64,000 nt of DNA. Source: an uncultured Acetatifactor sp. Lineage in GTDB: Bacteria; Bacillota; Clostridia; Lachnospirales; Lachnospiraceae. The notes under the pieces were generated by a model, which saw only the letters and a program-made list of their open reading frames with translations, searched no databases and was not told where the DNA came from. Below, one piece after another: positions 52,593-61,299 of this stretch (the stretch's first letter is position 1; every line of letters begins with the position of its first letter). The stretch spans positions 1 through 64,000 of the forward strand of contig CAJULV010000007.1 of the NCBI GenBank assembly GCA_910587555.1, in the 5' to 3' direction. A program made the position numbers and the translations under genes.

Positions 52593-53339
52593 ATGCCTGA
52601 CAAAAAAGCTTTCGAAGCTGCAAAAAGAAAAGTAATCGGAATCGACAGGCAGCGCCTGGGCATCGGAACCCTGGCGGAAAAGAGTCTCCATGCCATACTG
52701 AAGAACTATTACGAGCCGAATGAAGACCGTCAGGAGATCCCCATAGAAAATTACGTGGCAGACATTTTTGCCGACGGTGAAATCATAGAAATCCAAACCC
52801 GGCAGTTTGACAAGATGCGGGGCAAGCTCGCTGCGTTCCTGCCCCTGTATCCCGTGACCATCGTCTATCCAATCCCTCATGAAAAATGGCTTATCTGGAT
52901 TGACGAGGAGAGCGGGAGTTTAAGCAAAAAGCGCAAATCCCCCCGAAAGGGCAATCCCTACCTGGTTTTTCCGGAATTATATAAGATCAAGGCGTACCTG
53001 AAGGACCCCAATCTCCGCCTGCGGCTGGTCCTGCTGGACGTGGAGGAATATAAACTGCTGAACGGCTGGAGCAAGGACCGGAAAAAGGGCGCCAGCCGCT
53101 ATGACAGGATTCCTACGGAGCTGGTCCGGGAAATAGAACTGGACTGCCCGCAGGACTTCCTGCAGTTTGTGCCCTTTGAACTGGAAGGCGCTTTCACCTC
53201 CAAAGAATTTGCCGCGGCAGCCCGCATCCCCCTGTCCCTGGCCCAGACGGTTCTGAATATCCTCTATCATGTAGAAGCCGTGGCAAGGGTGGGCAAAAGG
53301 GGACGGCTTTATTTGTATGAGGCGAAGGAATACTGCTGA
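52593..53339 (+). CDS. Protein with a PD-(D/E)XK-like core and C-terminal wHTH-like tail
   Basis: 248 residues from ATG 52593 (GAGG 6 bases upstream). After a basic helical start, EIPIENYVADIFADGEIIEIQTRQFD has the E...D-x..-E-x-Q arrangement of a PD-(D/E)XK nuclease fold, followed by strands (PVTIVYPIPHEKWLIWID). The C-terminal 90 residues (PQDFLQFVPFELEGAFTSKE, LAQTVLNILYHVEAVARVG) look like a winged helix. No family name recalled; the lone gene near the helicase may be a repair-type nuclease. Catalytic Lys is replaced by Thr/Arg in the Q-T-R, so activity is uncertain. Confidence 0.55.
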   Translation: MPDKKAFEAAKRKVIGIDRQRLGIGTLAEKSLHAILKNYYEPNEDRQEIPIENYVADIFADGEIIEIQTRQFDKMRGKLAAFLPLYPVTIVYPIPHEKWLIWIDEESGSLSKKRKSPRKGNPYLVFPELYKIKAYLKDPNLRLRLVLLDVEEYKLLNGWSKDRKKGASRYDRIPTELVREIELDCPQDFLQFVPFELEGAFTSKEFAAAARIPLSLAQTVLNILYHVEAVARVGKRGRLYLYEAKEYC

Positions 53340-53385
53340 ATGCCTTCCTTCGGCGCCTCCCCCTTCCGAATGTGTGCCCGCTTCC

Positions 53386-54081
53386 TTAATCCAGGCCCAC
53401 AATCCCGTCCACCGGAAGCGACATCACCACGCCCTGGGCCTTGCTCTGCATGCCGCATTGCCGGCCGATTTCCTGCATGATGGCCAGCTTATCCTCCTTT
53501 GTGGCCAGGATGATAACCACCTCCCGCTCCTCCTGTACGCTGATCTTCCAGAATTTCATGGCCTCCTGGCTTCCGATGCGCCTGCTGTGGAACACCGTAC
53601 CGCCGGAAGCGCCCTTCGGCCTGGCGGCGTTCATCACATCCTCACTGTATCCCTGGTTTACGATCGCCATAATCATACTGTACTCGTTATCTGTCATATC
53701 GGCATCATTCCTCTCCAAAAATTTCCTGCCCTCTTCCGGCTCCAGATTTTCTATCAGCTGTACCAGATGCCCGCTGCCGCCGTTCATAAGCACCGTAAAT
53801 GCAATTCCGGTATTCGGCATGCCAAGATGCAGTTTTTTTCGCAGCTTCTTCAGCATGTCGTCCGCGAAACACTTGGGCATCATGCTCATCAGTATATTCT
53901 TGTCCACTCCGTCCAGCCCCAGCATATCCATAACATCGCTGGTGGCTGTGCCCTGGGCATGGAAGACATACTGCATGGGAACATTCCCCTCCTTAAATAA
54001 GGCCGTCGCCTTGTTTACCAGCTTCGGCGTGGCAATCAGGAACAGCATACGAAAAGCCGCTTTTTTACGATTGTCCTCCAT
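53386..54081 (-). CDS. Tandem PII-like regulatory protein
   Basis: 231 residues, about two PII lengths. The C-terminal half has the P-II pattern: VNQGYSEDVMNAARPKGASGGTVFHSRRIGSQEAMKFWKI (T-loop and beta-strand) and VVIILATKEDKLAIMQEI. The N-terminal half (MLFLIATPKLVNKATALFKE) has a similar fold without the signature. PII proteins sense nucleotides or 2-oxoglutarate and control transporters. It overlaps the DUF1538 gene by 17 bases; the pair is therefore a transporter and its regulator. Confidence 0.82.
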   Translation of the reverse strand: MEDNRKKAAFRMLFLIATPKLVNKATALFKEGNVPMQYVFHAQGTATSDVMDMLGLDGVDKNILMSMMPKCFADDMLKKLRKKLHLGMPNTGIAFTVLMNGGSGHLVQLIENLEPEEGRKFLERNDADMTDNEYSMIMAIVNQGYSEDVMNAARPKGASGGTVFHSRRIGSQEAMKFWKISVQEEREVVIILATKEDKLAIMQEIGRQCGMQSKAQGVVMSLPVDGIVGLD

Positions 54082-55612
54082 CTATACCGCCCTCCTCAAA
54101 TTCAATGATGTCATCCATAACATGCAGCACTTCCGCCTCCTGTACCGCGGCACTTTCCTCCAGCTTCAGCTTGTACTGATAGAGAATTCCCATCAGCTGA
54201 ATGGCTATCAAAGGCGTCAGCGCTACCAGCGCCACCACGCCGAATGCATCCGTCATCAGATTGCCGCCCACCGCATCGCAGGCACCGATGCTCAGGGGAA
54301 GCAGAAACGTCGTAGTCATCGGTCCGCTGGCCACACCGCCGGAGTCGAATGCGATACCCACAAACATCTTGGGGACAAACCTGGACAAAATCAGCGCAAT
54401 GACATAACCCGGTACTACAATCCAGTGAATCGGCAGCCCTGTCAGCACACGCATCATGGACAGGCCCACACTGGCAGACACCCCCAGGGACATGCAGAGG
54501 TTCATGGATTTCGCCGACACGGAACCGTTGGTTACGCCTTCCACCTGTCGGTTCAGCACCTGGATAGCCGGCTCCGCCTTTACGATATAATAACCGATCA
54601 GCATGCCGATAGGTACCAGAAGCCATTTCCAGGCCTCGGAAGCTATCTCATTTCCCAGCAGGGAACCCACCGGCGCGAACCCCACGTTCACCCCGCAGAG
54701 AAAAAGCACCAGCCCTATATATGTATACGCAAAACCGACCGTTACCCTCTTTACCTGCCTGTGCGGGTAGCGATGGGTGAACGTCTGAAACAGAATAAAC
54801 ACTGCCGCCACCGGAATCAGGGATATCAGCACCTCCTTCACATAAGGCGGCATGCTGAAGACAAATTCCTTTACCACATCCCGGGTAGTGCTGACATTGG
54901 CTACTCCCGCCGCGGAATACGCCGCCTCGCTGGGACTGAAAAACATCCCCAGAAGCAGCACCGCCAGTATTGGGCCCACGCTGGAAAGCGCTACCAGGCC
55001 GAAGCTGTCGCTTGATGCGTTCTTATCACCGCGGACGGACGCAAGGCCCACACCCATTGCCATGATAAACGGCACCGTCATGGGACCTGTGGTCACACCG
55101 CCGGAGTCAAAGGCCACCGCCAGGAAGTCCCTTGAAACAAAAAAGGATATGCCGATGAGGGCAACATAGAGACCAATCAATATGGTGGAAAGATGAATCT
55201 GGAACAAAATCCTGAGAATGGCCACCGCCAGGAAAATTCCCACACCCACAGCCACCGTGAGAATCAGCGTCAGATTGGGAATCGACGGCACCTGCGCCGC
55301 CAGCACCTGGAGATCCGGCTCCGAGATTGTAATAATCGCCCCCATGGAAAAGCCGATCAGAAAAATCAGCGGAATCTTCCTTGTCTTCGAAATCTGTACA
55401 CCGATACCTTCCCCCAAAGGGGTCATGGACATCTCTGCGCCAAGCTGGAAAAAGCCCATTCCGATTACCAGCATAATCGCACCCACAATAAACATCACCA
55501 TGGTTCCCAGGTCTATGGGTACCAGCAGGATGCTCAAAAGCAGCACAATGCCCGTTATGGGCAGAACTGCGGAAAGGGATTCCAGTATCTTCTCCTTCAG
55601 TTTCTGGTTCAT
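54065..55612 (-). CDS. DUF1538 polytopic transport-like protein
   Basis: 515 residues from ATG 55612 (AGAGG upstream; GTG 55621 is the longer start). About fourteen hydrophobic helices in two repeats, each with an AxDSGGVTTGPMT / AFDSGGVASGPMT signature (residues around 175 and 415) and a VALSSVG/VALVALTP turn, as in DUF1538. The repeated DSGG-x-(A/T)-x-GPMT box in both halves suggests an internal duplication forming a substrate path. The overlapping PII-like gene indicates metabolic control. Cargo unknown. Confidence 0.85.
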   Translation of the reverse strand: MNQKLKEKILESLSAVLPITGIVLLLSILLVPIDLGTMVMFIVGAIMLVIGMGFFQLGAEMSMTPLGEGIGVQISKTRKIPLIFLIGFSMGAIITISEPDLQVLAAQVPSIPNLTLILTVAVGVGIFLAVAILRILFQIHLSTILIGLYVALIGISFFVSRDFLAVAFDSGGVTTGPMTVPFIMAMGVGLASVRGDKNASSDSFGLVALSSVGPILAVLLLGMFFSPSEAAYSAAGVANVSTTRDVVKEFVFSMPPYVKEVLISLIPVAAVFILFQTFTHRYPHRQVKRVTVGFAYTYIGLVLFLCGVNVGFAPVGSLLGNEIASEAWKWLLVPIGMLIGYYIVKAEPAIQVLNRQVEGVTNGSVSAKSMNLCMSLGVSASVGLSMMRVLTGLPIHWIVVPGYVIALILSRFVPKMFVGIAFDSGGVASGPMTTTFLLPLSIGACDAVGGNLMTDAFGVVALVALTPLIAIQLMGILYQYKLKLEESAAVQEAEVLHVMDDIIEFEEGGIDGGQS

Positions 55613-55645
55613 CCACACCACCTCTTTTCATTTACCGACATCTCT

Positions 55646-56308
55646 TCAGGCCTTCCAGGCATCCGAAACAAAATAACTCAATGCAGCCCATGTGTACAGC
55701 GGATAAAAATTCCCCCTTTCATCCCTCCCCTCACAGAAGACCTTACGCGCATCCGCCTTCGTCAGAAGCGCAAATCCGTCAAACTGTTCCGAACCCTCCG
55801 CTCCCTCCTGGGAAAGCGCCGACAGATCCGCACCGTGCAGAACCGCGCATACCAGCGCATTGCTCTCGTCCGTCATTCCGGGCGTGGAGAACACCAGCGG
55901 ATTGACGGTAAATACCCTGTCTCCTTCCGTCACTTCAAGCCCTGTCTCCTCTCTGATTTCCCGGACCGCTGCCGAATAAACGGGATCCTGCTCCGCTTCG
56001 TCTTCCCTGTCGATCAGCCCCGCCGGCACACTGAGCAGATACCGTCCCGTGGGATAGCGGAATTCATAGGACAGCAGCAGCTTCGCCTCCTCCCCGGGCG
56101 TATCGAGGATAACGAAACAACTCACCGCATCGGGAAACATGGTTCTGAACTCCTCATCCGTCTTGACCGCAGTCAGTTCCTCCGGGTTCCTTCTGGTTGC
56201 ATCGTAATAATGCTTTCCCGGCGCATACCGAATGTCCGCCACCTTCACATAGGGCGAATCAAATACTACTTTTACGTCTTCTTTTCTTATCTGCTGATTT
56301 TCCTTCAC
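55646..56308 (-). CDS. NUDIX hydrolase, ADP-ribose-pyrophosphatase-like
   Basis: 220 residues from GTG 56308 (GGAG 9 bases upstream). NUDIX box: GLIDREDEAEQDPVYSAAVREIREETGLEV, the G-x5-E-x7-R-E-x-x-E-E-x-G pattern with inserts. Substrate side FSTPGMTDESNALVCAVL resembles NudF-like ADP-sugar diphosphatases. Cytoplasmic housekeeping role. Independent of its neighbours. Confidence 0.92.
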   Translation of the reverse strand: MKENQQIRKEDVKVVFDSPYVKVADIRYAPGKHYYDATRRNPEELTAVKTDEEFRTMFPDAVSCFVILDTPGEEAKLLLSYEFRYPTGRYLLSVPAGLIDREDEAEQDPVYSAAVREIREETGLEVTEGDRVFTVNPLVFSTPGMTDESNALVCAVLHGADLSALSQEGAEGSEQFDGFALLTKADARKVFCEGRDERGNFYPLYTWAALSYFVSDAWKA

Positions 56309-56359
56309 CTTTATCCGCTCCTTTCACACTTCGCATTGTCCCTGCACCCCAAACCTTTG

Positions 56360-56439
56360 CGCCTCGCAGCACCCTGGCTCCATAAGGCTTTGCCGCCTCG
56401 CAGCACCCTGGCTCCATAAAGCTTTGCCGCCTCACAGCA
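56360..56439. repeat. 34-bp tandem repeat, 2.3 copies
   Basis: CGCCTCGCAGCACCCTGGCTCCATAAGGCTTTGC at 56360 is repeated at 56394 with one change, with a partial third copy from 56428. It sits in the gap between the NUDIX and four-helix genes. No gene runs across it. Confidence 0.85.
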
Positions 56440-56496
56440 TATGTATTTCCGTAACAGCCCGGTGTCTGCCGAGCCGTTACGGAAAAGCAGTTTCAC

Positions 56497-56964
56497 TTAC
56501 AGATATTTCTCCAGATCGCCGCACAGCTTTTCCTCAATGGAAATCAGTTTCTCGCCGATATCCTTGGACTTATGGTCCGCCATCCTGTACTGATTGAGGG
56601 ATTTGTTGAGGGATTTCACGCCCATATTGCAGCCGTCCGTAATCAGGTCCGCCACTGCGGCATCGCTGTTGTCCATGCTCAATTTCATGTTTGTCTTCAT
56701 CCATGACATTCCCTTTGCCAGGAGCGTGGGATCCTTTTCCGCTGTCCCGTGGCTGATCAGCAGAGAATGAATCTCGTCCCCCAGCTTCTCATGATGCCTT
56801 CTGCTCTCCTGCAGCAGCCGCTTCATGTCGGTATCCCGCACATTTTCCAACACTTCATTGATAGCCGTCACCGCCATCTTAGTACCGGCGTCGCACTCCT
56901 GAAGGAGTTTTACCGTATCCGAATTTACCATATCCTTCCTGTCGCCCGCATATCCCTTCCCCAT
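56497..56964 (-). CDS. Ferritin-like four-helix-bundle protein of unknown function
   Basis: 155 residues, almost all helical (VNSDTVKLLQECDAGTKMAV, LQESRRHHEKLGDEIHSLLI, DAAVADLITDGCNMGVKSLN). Pattern H-H-E-K-L-x-x-E-I recalls ferritin-like or DUF2383-type bundles. ATG 56964 is 10 bases after AAAGGA; M12 at 56931 is an alternative. Cys residues are few and unpaired. Role unknown, perhaps stress or metal-related by fold. Confidence 0.6.
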   Translation of the reverse strand: MGKGYAGDRKDMVNSDTVKLLQECDAGTKMAVTAINEVLENVRDTDMKRLLQESRRHHEKLGDEIHSLLISHGTAEKDPTLLAKGMSWMKTNMKLSMDNSDAAVADLITDGCNMGVKSLNKSLNQYRMADHKSKDIGEKLISIEEKLCGDLEKYL

Positions 56965-57138
56965 GCCGGGCTTATCCTTTCATATTATTCCGGAACCGCG
57001 CATCCCTGGCCCGTATGTCACGGGTATCCACCGCCATACGAACCGTTCCGATGCTTTCTTTATTATTCCATCCGTTGCGGATAATATACCTGCCCCGCAA
57101 ACGCATTGGTCCTTCCGCCGCCGGCACCGCGCCCATTG

Positions 57139-57987
57139 TTACGCCGGAGACCTCCGCAGCGGACAGTTGGACATGGAAACCCGCTCCGCCAGCCCGTCCA
57201 GCCCGTTATCCCGGAGATAATCCTGCAGGATTGACTGCGACTGTGTGGATTCCGGCCCGATGATGATCTCCGGGACCAGCTCCTCCCATCCGATTCCGAT
57301 TCTCATACACATGGAATCCAGCTCCAGCGGGTAATACTTCTTGATGCGCTCCTTGCTGACATGGTAGCATGGCCTGATATCAAAATCTTCCTTCACGGAT
57401 GGCGAAACCACCAGCCTTACTTCCTGCTCCGACAGAAAAGAAGGATGCTTAAAGGCCGCCGAACAGCTCCAGGCATAATTCAGCGCCTTCCGGATGTCGG
57501 GGCTTTCCGCCGACAGCTCCTCGTTCCGCTTTACCAACCGGTAAAATACACCTGTCAAATTATGGGTATTCATATCTTCCTGATAAAAAACAGTCTGAAG
57601 CGACAATGCCCCCTGTGCCATTTTCTGTAAATACTTTCCCTGAAACGCAATGCATACGCCCCTTCCGCGATTCCCGTAACGCTCCCACTGTGCCGCGTCG
57701 TCCCGGTGGAGCGAAAAGCACGCCGCATACGCCGGATGGTAAAATTCCCTTTTCAGCGCCCCGGCAAAAAGCGCCCGCACCTGTCCCGCCTTCCCGCTGT
57801 CTCCCTCATTTTCCAGCCTCCCGGCAACCGCGTCGCACAGCCGGCTCATGAAATAGCGCATCTCCGCCGCGTCATTCATATTCAGGACATTGTTCACCCG
57901 CAGTCTGGCATCATGAAGAATTCCGTCCAGCGCCTGAAAATCTGTATAATGATAAAGTATCTCATTCTCATACGTTTTTCCGTTCAT
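57139..57987 (-). CDS. DUF2971 protein
   Basis: 282 residues from ATG 57987 (GGGAGA 8 bases upstream; the longer frame starts at a TTG). DUF2971 opening LYHYTDFQALDGILHDARLRVNNVLNMNDAAEMRYF (split here by residue positions 8-43) and the middle EVRLVVSPSVKEDFDIR and C-terminal EIIIGPESTQSQ. The family is of unknown function, often linked to defence or mobile loci. Here it stands alone behind a strong promoter, so no defence context. Confidence 0.85.
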   Translation of the reverse strand: MNGKTYENEILYHYTDFQALDGILHDARLRVNNVLNMNDAAEMRYFMSRLCDAVAGRLENEGDSGKAGQVRALFAGALKREFYHPAYAACFSLHRDDAAQWERYGNRGRGVCIAFQGKYLQKMAQGALSLQTVFYQEDMNTHNLTGVFYRLVKRNEELSAESPDIRKALNYAWSCSAAFKHPSFLSEQEVRLVVSPSVKEDFDIRPCYHVSKERIKKYYPLELDSMCMRIGIGWEELVPEIIIGPESTQSQSILQDYLRDNGLDGLAERVSMSNCPLRRSPA

Positions 57988-58155
57988 TCCGCATGTCTCC
58001 CAAATCTGCAAATCTCCGCTGTCTCTTCTGACATTTCACCCGTCACAGCACTGCCGCCTCAAATAAGTTTCTCCAAATGGGAAAAAACGAATGCCTTTAA
58101 TTCTTAGAAATACTGAATGTAAGACTTACCACATATTTTCTCTGTCTATAGAATC

Positions 58156-58184
58156 AGAATAATCCATAGGGCCTTGATTGTCAA
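58156..58184 (-). promoter_or_regulatory. Strong promoter of the DUF2971 gene
   Basis: Minus strand TTGACA (58179-58184), 17-base spacer, TATTCT (58156-58161), about 165 bases before the start codon. Confidence 0.8.
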
Positions 58185-58193
58185 GAAAATTGT

Positions 58194-58258
58194 TAAGAAA
58201 ATACCCCGCTTCAGGCAGCGGCGCGTCAATCATGCAGCGCTGCGCATGGGCGGGGTAT
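58194..58258 (-). terminator. Intrinsic terminator after the amidase/deacetylase gene
   Basis: Minus strand ATACCCCGC pairs with GCGGGGTAT (9 base pairs) around a GC-rich loop with an inner GCGCAGCGC stem, then TTTTCTT. It lies 30 bases after the amidase/deacetylase stop. Confidence 0.85.
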
Positions 58259-58287
58259 CCGAATGCAAAAAGAAAATCGCCCTTTTT

Positions 58288-60090
58288 TTAAAACTGTATC
58301 GGCTCCACCTCTGCCGACAAGGGTTTCATTTCATATTCCGGAAAACTGTCAAGCAATTCCTCCAGGCATTGTGTCGTATTATAAATCACATCATGCGCCA
58401 GCATAACCACTTTCTTCCTTCCCAATGTACTGCTCACGGCATTCTGGATAAGGGCCTCCGGCGTAGACTTGTTTACCGCGTCTTCCAGGCTGGCATTCCA
58501 GTCAAAATAGACATATCCCTTTTCCGTCATTCTTCTGATGATTTCCGCCCCCACCGCCTTATTGTAGGCATTGACACTGCCGCCGGGAAAGCGAAACAGC
58601 TTCGTCTCCACCCCGGTCACTTCATAAACCGTGTCATAGGCTTTCTGAAAATCCTCCAAGTAACTGTCCGCACTTTGATAGAGCTTCCTGTAGTCATGAT
58701 TGTTGCAGTGAATGCCTATGGCATGGCCTTCCTCAACAATCCGCTTCGCCACATCCGGATGCCTGCGCACATTCTCCCCCACCACGAAAAAAGTCGCCTT
58801 GATATTCCTTTCCTTCAGGATATCCAATACCGCTGTCGTATTTTCCGCGGAAGGGCCGTCGTCAAAGGTCAGATACATTGTCTTGGGGTTAAAATAAGTG
58901 TAAATGCCCTGGGCAATCCCTTCCGCCACCTGGTCCTGGTACTCTCCCGTGACGATTCTGCCCCTGTCGCTGCGGCTGGACAGGAAAGCCGTCTCTATCA
59001 GGCATGCCGGCATGGAAGTATTTTTCAGGACATATAAATCTTTCGTATCCTGAATTCCCCTGTCCATAGCCCCCGTCTCTCCTACCGCTCCCAGATGTAC
59101 CAGCTCTGCCAGGCGCCTGCTGCCCTCAGAGCCTCCGTAATACCAGGTCTCAATCCCCTTGATATCGTCAACATCCTCATCATATGCGTTCTGATGTATA
59201 CTGACAAATATGTCAGCATTTTCCAGTTCGGCTCTTTCCACCCGCTGCTCCAATGACAACTCTGTCATATCATCCTCCCGAAGCAGCAGTGTCTCAAATC
59301 CCATCCCCTGCAGTTTACCGGCCAGCCGATTGGCAATCTGCATATTGACCTCGCTCTCCATCACCTCGCCTCTGCTGCAGCCTGTATCCGTGCCCCCATG
59401 TCCCGGGTCAATGACAATAAACGTTTTCTCATGTTCCGCTCCCTCCCGCTCCAGTACCTCATTGGGAACCATCGGAACCGGTCCCAGTATTTCCTGCGGG
59501 CAGTTCTCTCCCCCGATTTCTTCCGTCTCCTCCGTCCCCAATGTATCGGGAAATTCACCCGCTTTTACCAGGTGGATTCCCCCAAGTCCCAGGAGAATTG
59601 TGCAGACTACCGTGGCCGCCATGGTCATGCGTTTCCGAATCCACCGCCTTTTCCCTGTGCGTCGGTTTCCTGGGCGAGCCTTCTCCATACGGTTGTACCC
59701 TGTGTGGTTTCTTCCCCCGCGGTTTCCCTGCCCACGTACCCCTGTAGTATATCTCTCCCCACAGTTTTCTGTATGGTCTCTCCTCACGCGGTTTTCTGCA
59801 TCATTTCTCCCTGCGCGGTTTCCCTCCCCACGTGCCCCTGTAGTATATCTCTCCCCACAGTTTTCTGTATGGTCTCTCCTCACGCGGTTTTCTGCATCAT
59901 TTCTCCCTGCGCGGTTTCCCTCCTCACGTGCCCCTGTAGTATATCTATCCGCCCGGTTTTCTGTATGGTTTCTCCCCGCCCGGTTTTTCTCCACGCAGCG
60001 TCTCTGCATATCCAATTCCATATCATGAGGCCTTATTCTGATCAGTTCCACTCCCCCTGCATTACGTTCCCTGCCGTTTCTCTTATCCAT
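58288..60090 (-). CDS. Fused cell-wall amidase and polysaccharide deacetylase
   Basis: 600 residues from ATG 60090 (GAGGGG 6 bases upstream). Residues 1-110 are cytoplasmic, basic and Asn/Arg-rich with the 32-residue repeats; TM helix near 113-135 (TMAATVVCTILLGLGGIHLV). Then Amidase_3: IVIDPGHGGTDTG, REDDMTELSLEQRVE, FVSIHQNAYDE and LIETAFLSSRSD with zinc His and Glu. Then NodB deacetylase: YLTFDDGPSAEN, GIHCNNHDYRK with metal His, RFPGGSVNAY, YFDWNASLED and VVMLAHDV. Both domains have intact catalytic sites. Cleaves the stem peptide and removes acetyl groups at the wall. Architecture is unusual. Upstream M residues (60192) extend it without support. Confidence 0.88.
   Translation of the reverse strand: MDKRNGRERNAGGVELIRIRPHDMELDMQRRCVEKNRAGRNHTENRADRYTTGAREEGNRAGRNDAENRVRRDHTENCGERYTTGARGEGNRAGRNDAENRVRRDHTENCGERYTTGVRGQGNRGGRNHTGYNRMEKARPGNRRTGKRRWIRKRMTMAATVVCTILLGLGGIHLVKAGEFPDTLGTEETEEIGGENCPQEILGPVPMVPNEVLEREGAEHEKTFIVIDPGHGGTDTGCSRGEVMESEVNMQIANRLAGKLQGMGFETLLLREDDMTELSLEQRVERAELENADIFVSIHQNAYDEDVDDIKGIETWYYGGSEGSRRLAELVHLGAVGETGAMDRGIQDTKDLYVLKNTSMPACLIETAFLSSRSDRGRIVTGEYQDQVAEGIAQGIYTYFNPKTMYLTFDDGPSAENTTAVLDILKERNIKATFFVVGENVRRHPDVAKRIVEEGHAIGIHCNNHDYRKLYQSADSYLEDFQKAYDTVYEVTGVETKLFRFPGGSVNAYNKAVGAEIIRRMTEKGYVYFDWNASLEDAVNKSTPEALIQNAVSSTLGRKKVVMLAHDVIYNTTQCLEELLDSFPEYEMKPLSAEVEPIQF
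59741..59990. repeat. 96-bp in-frame tandem repeats in the amidase N-terminus
   Basis: Units begin at 59741, 59837 and 59933, exactly 96 bases apart, nearly identical for two copies and degenerate on each side. They encode 32-residue repeats (GNRAGRNDAENRVRRDHT... and ENCGERYTTGARG...). 96 is a multiple of three, so copy-number change keeps the frame. Confidence 0.92.
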
Positions 60091-60208
60091 AGTATACCCC
60101 TCTTCCGGCTTTCCCTGTTCCGTTGGCTCCCCATACTTCCATAGCGATACGCCCCCCTGTGCCATATCCCGCAGATATATGCGGAACATCACATGCGCCC
60201 CCGAACAT

Positions 60209-60253
60209 AAAAAAGCCCTCCCGCATCTGTTCTGTACAGTATACGTGAGAGCT
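60209..60253 (-). terminator. Intrinsic terminator downstream of the kinase operon
   Basis: Minus strand AGCTCTCACG pairs with CGGGAGGGCT (9 base pairs, one mismatch) then TTTTTT. It follows the 307-residue gene by about 75 bases. The motif shared with 4208-4225 lies in its loop. Confidence 0.7.
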
Positions 60254-60330
60254 ACATCATAGTATCATATTTTTTGTAAACAAGTTTTATCTTTTTTCCA
60301 TCAAAGTTGTATCCTTGCAGTCCCTTCCGT

Positions 60331-61212
60331 CTACCTGGATATCTTCAGATACAATTCGTTAATCCCCTCATAATATCCGATAGTGACTATTGTGTTGTCG
60401 TCTTCCATCCCGGCAAAGCTGTATTTTTTAAAATAAGGGGTATTCTCAGACAGCGGATTGGCATTCTCATATTCCAACGGCGCCTCCAGCCCCATATACT
60501 CCGCCCAGGCCGCCGCAATACCGTCCGCGTCTACCTCCGTCCAGGAGGAAATATCTGTCCGGGCATAAAATTCATACACTTTTCCCGTATCCGCATCCAC
60601 ATAGGCATCCAGCAGGCAGGATTCGCTGTAAGCATTCTGCACGGCCGCCCCCATGCCTACCCTCCATACCAATACGCTGTTCCGTGGTTCCGGCACATAA
60701 ATCGCCGAATACAGGAGCGCCTGGTAAGAATCCTCCCGAATCTCCCCCACTTCCTCCGGCAGAATCCCCCGCTCCTTCAGTTCCCTGATTCCCCGATTAC
60801 AGAGTTCGATTCCGGAAGCAGACGAATCCCGCTCCTCGGAAGCTTCTTTTTTATTGGCTACAAAGGCATAGGTTCCCGCCACCCCCTGATAATCCGTCTC
60901 TGCCCTTGTGAGGGCATTCTGCTCGCTCTCCGGCTGCGCCTGGCTGTCCAGGCACTTTGACAGAATATACACCTTTTCATTGCCGCTCAAAGAATAACGG
61001 TATCCCTCCGTACCTGTCTCCGTCTCCTGGGCCTGAATCTGATTCAAAATCCCCTTATCCCGGTATATCGCCAGGGTCTCGGGCCCCCACACTGCCAGTA
61101 CCACGATGACTGTTGCCGCCAGAACCAGCAGCAGGCTGATTTTCTTCAGCCGCTTCAGAGACAGCTTACGGCCCTGCCGCTGTCCTGGCGGCGCCGGCTT
61201 CCGCCATTTCAT
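60331..61212 (-). CDS. Membrane-anchored protein of the two-component operon
   Basis: 293 residues from ATG 61212 (AAGGA about 6 bases upstream; ATG 61230 or 61227 and GTG 61254 are longer). Basic start, transmembrane helix (ISLLLVLAATVIVVLAVWGP, about 23-43), then an external part with strands and an acidic tail (VDADTGKVYEFYARTDISSW, FAGMEDDNTIVTIGYYEGIN). Family not recognised. It is last in a transcript after the response regulator and kinase genes and so is probably a sensor accessory or target. Confidence 0.65.
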   Translation of the reverse strand: MKWRKPAPPGQRQGRKLSLKRLKKISLLLVLAATVIVVLAVWGPETLAIYRDKGILNQIQAQETETGTEGYRYSLSGNEKVYILSKCLDSQAQPESEQNALTRAETDYQGVAGTYAFVANKKEASEERDSSASGIELCNRGIRELKERGILPEEVGEIREDSYQALLYSAIYVPEPRNSVLVWRVGMGAAVQNAYSESCLLDAYVDADTGKVYEFYARTDISSWTEVDADGIAAAWAEYMGLEAPLEYENANPLSENTPYFKKYSFAGMEDDNTIVTIGYYEGINELYLKISR

Positions 61213-61299
61213 TCTATTTCCTTCCATCATGCCTACCTTCACCTGCCATACCAATTTCCAACCGCGTGCCTTCCCCCGTCAGCCGCCCGGAAAATCCTT

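Noticed and set aside
59741..59990. CRISPR-like repeat array
   Set aside because: Units are contiguous without spacers and code in frame; the 18-bp and 34-bp repeats likewise have no unique spacers. No cas genes.
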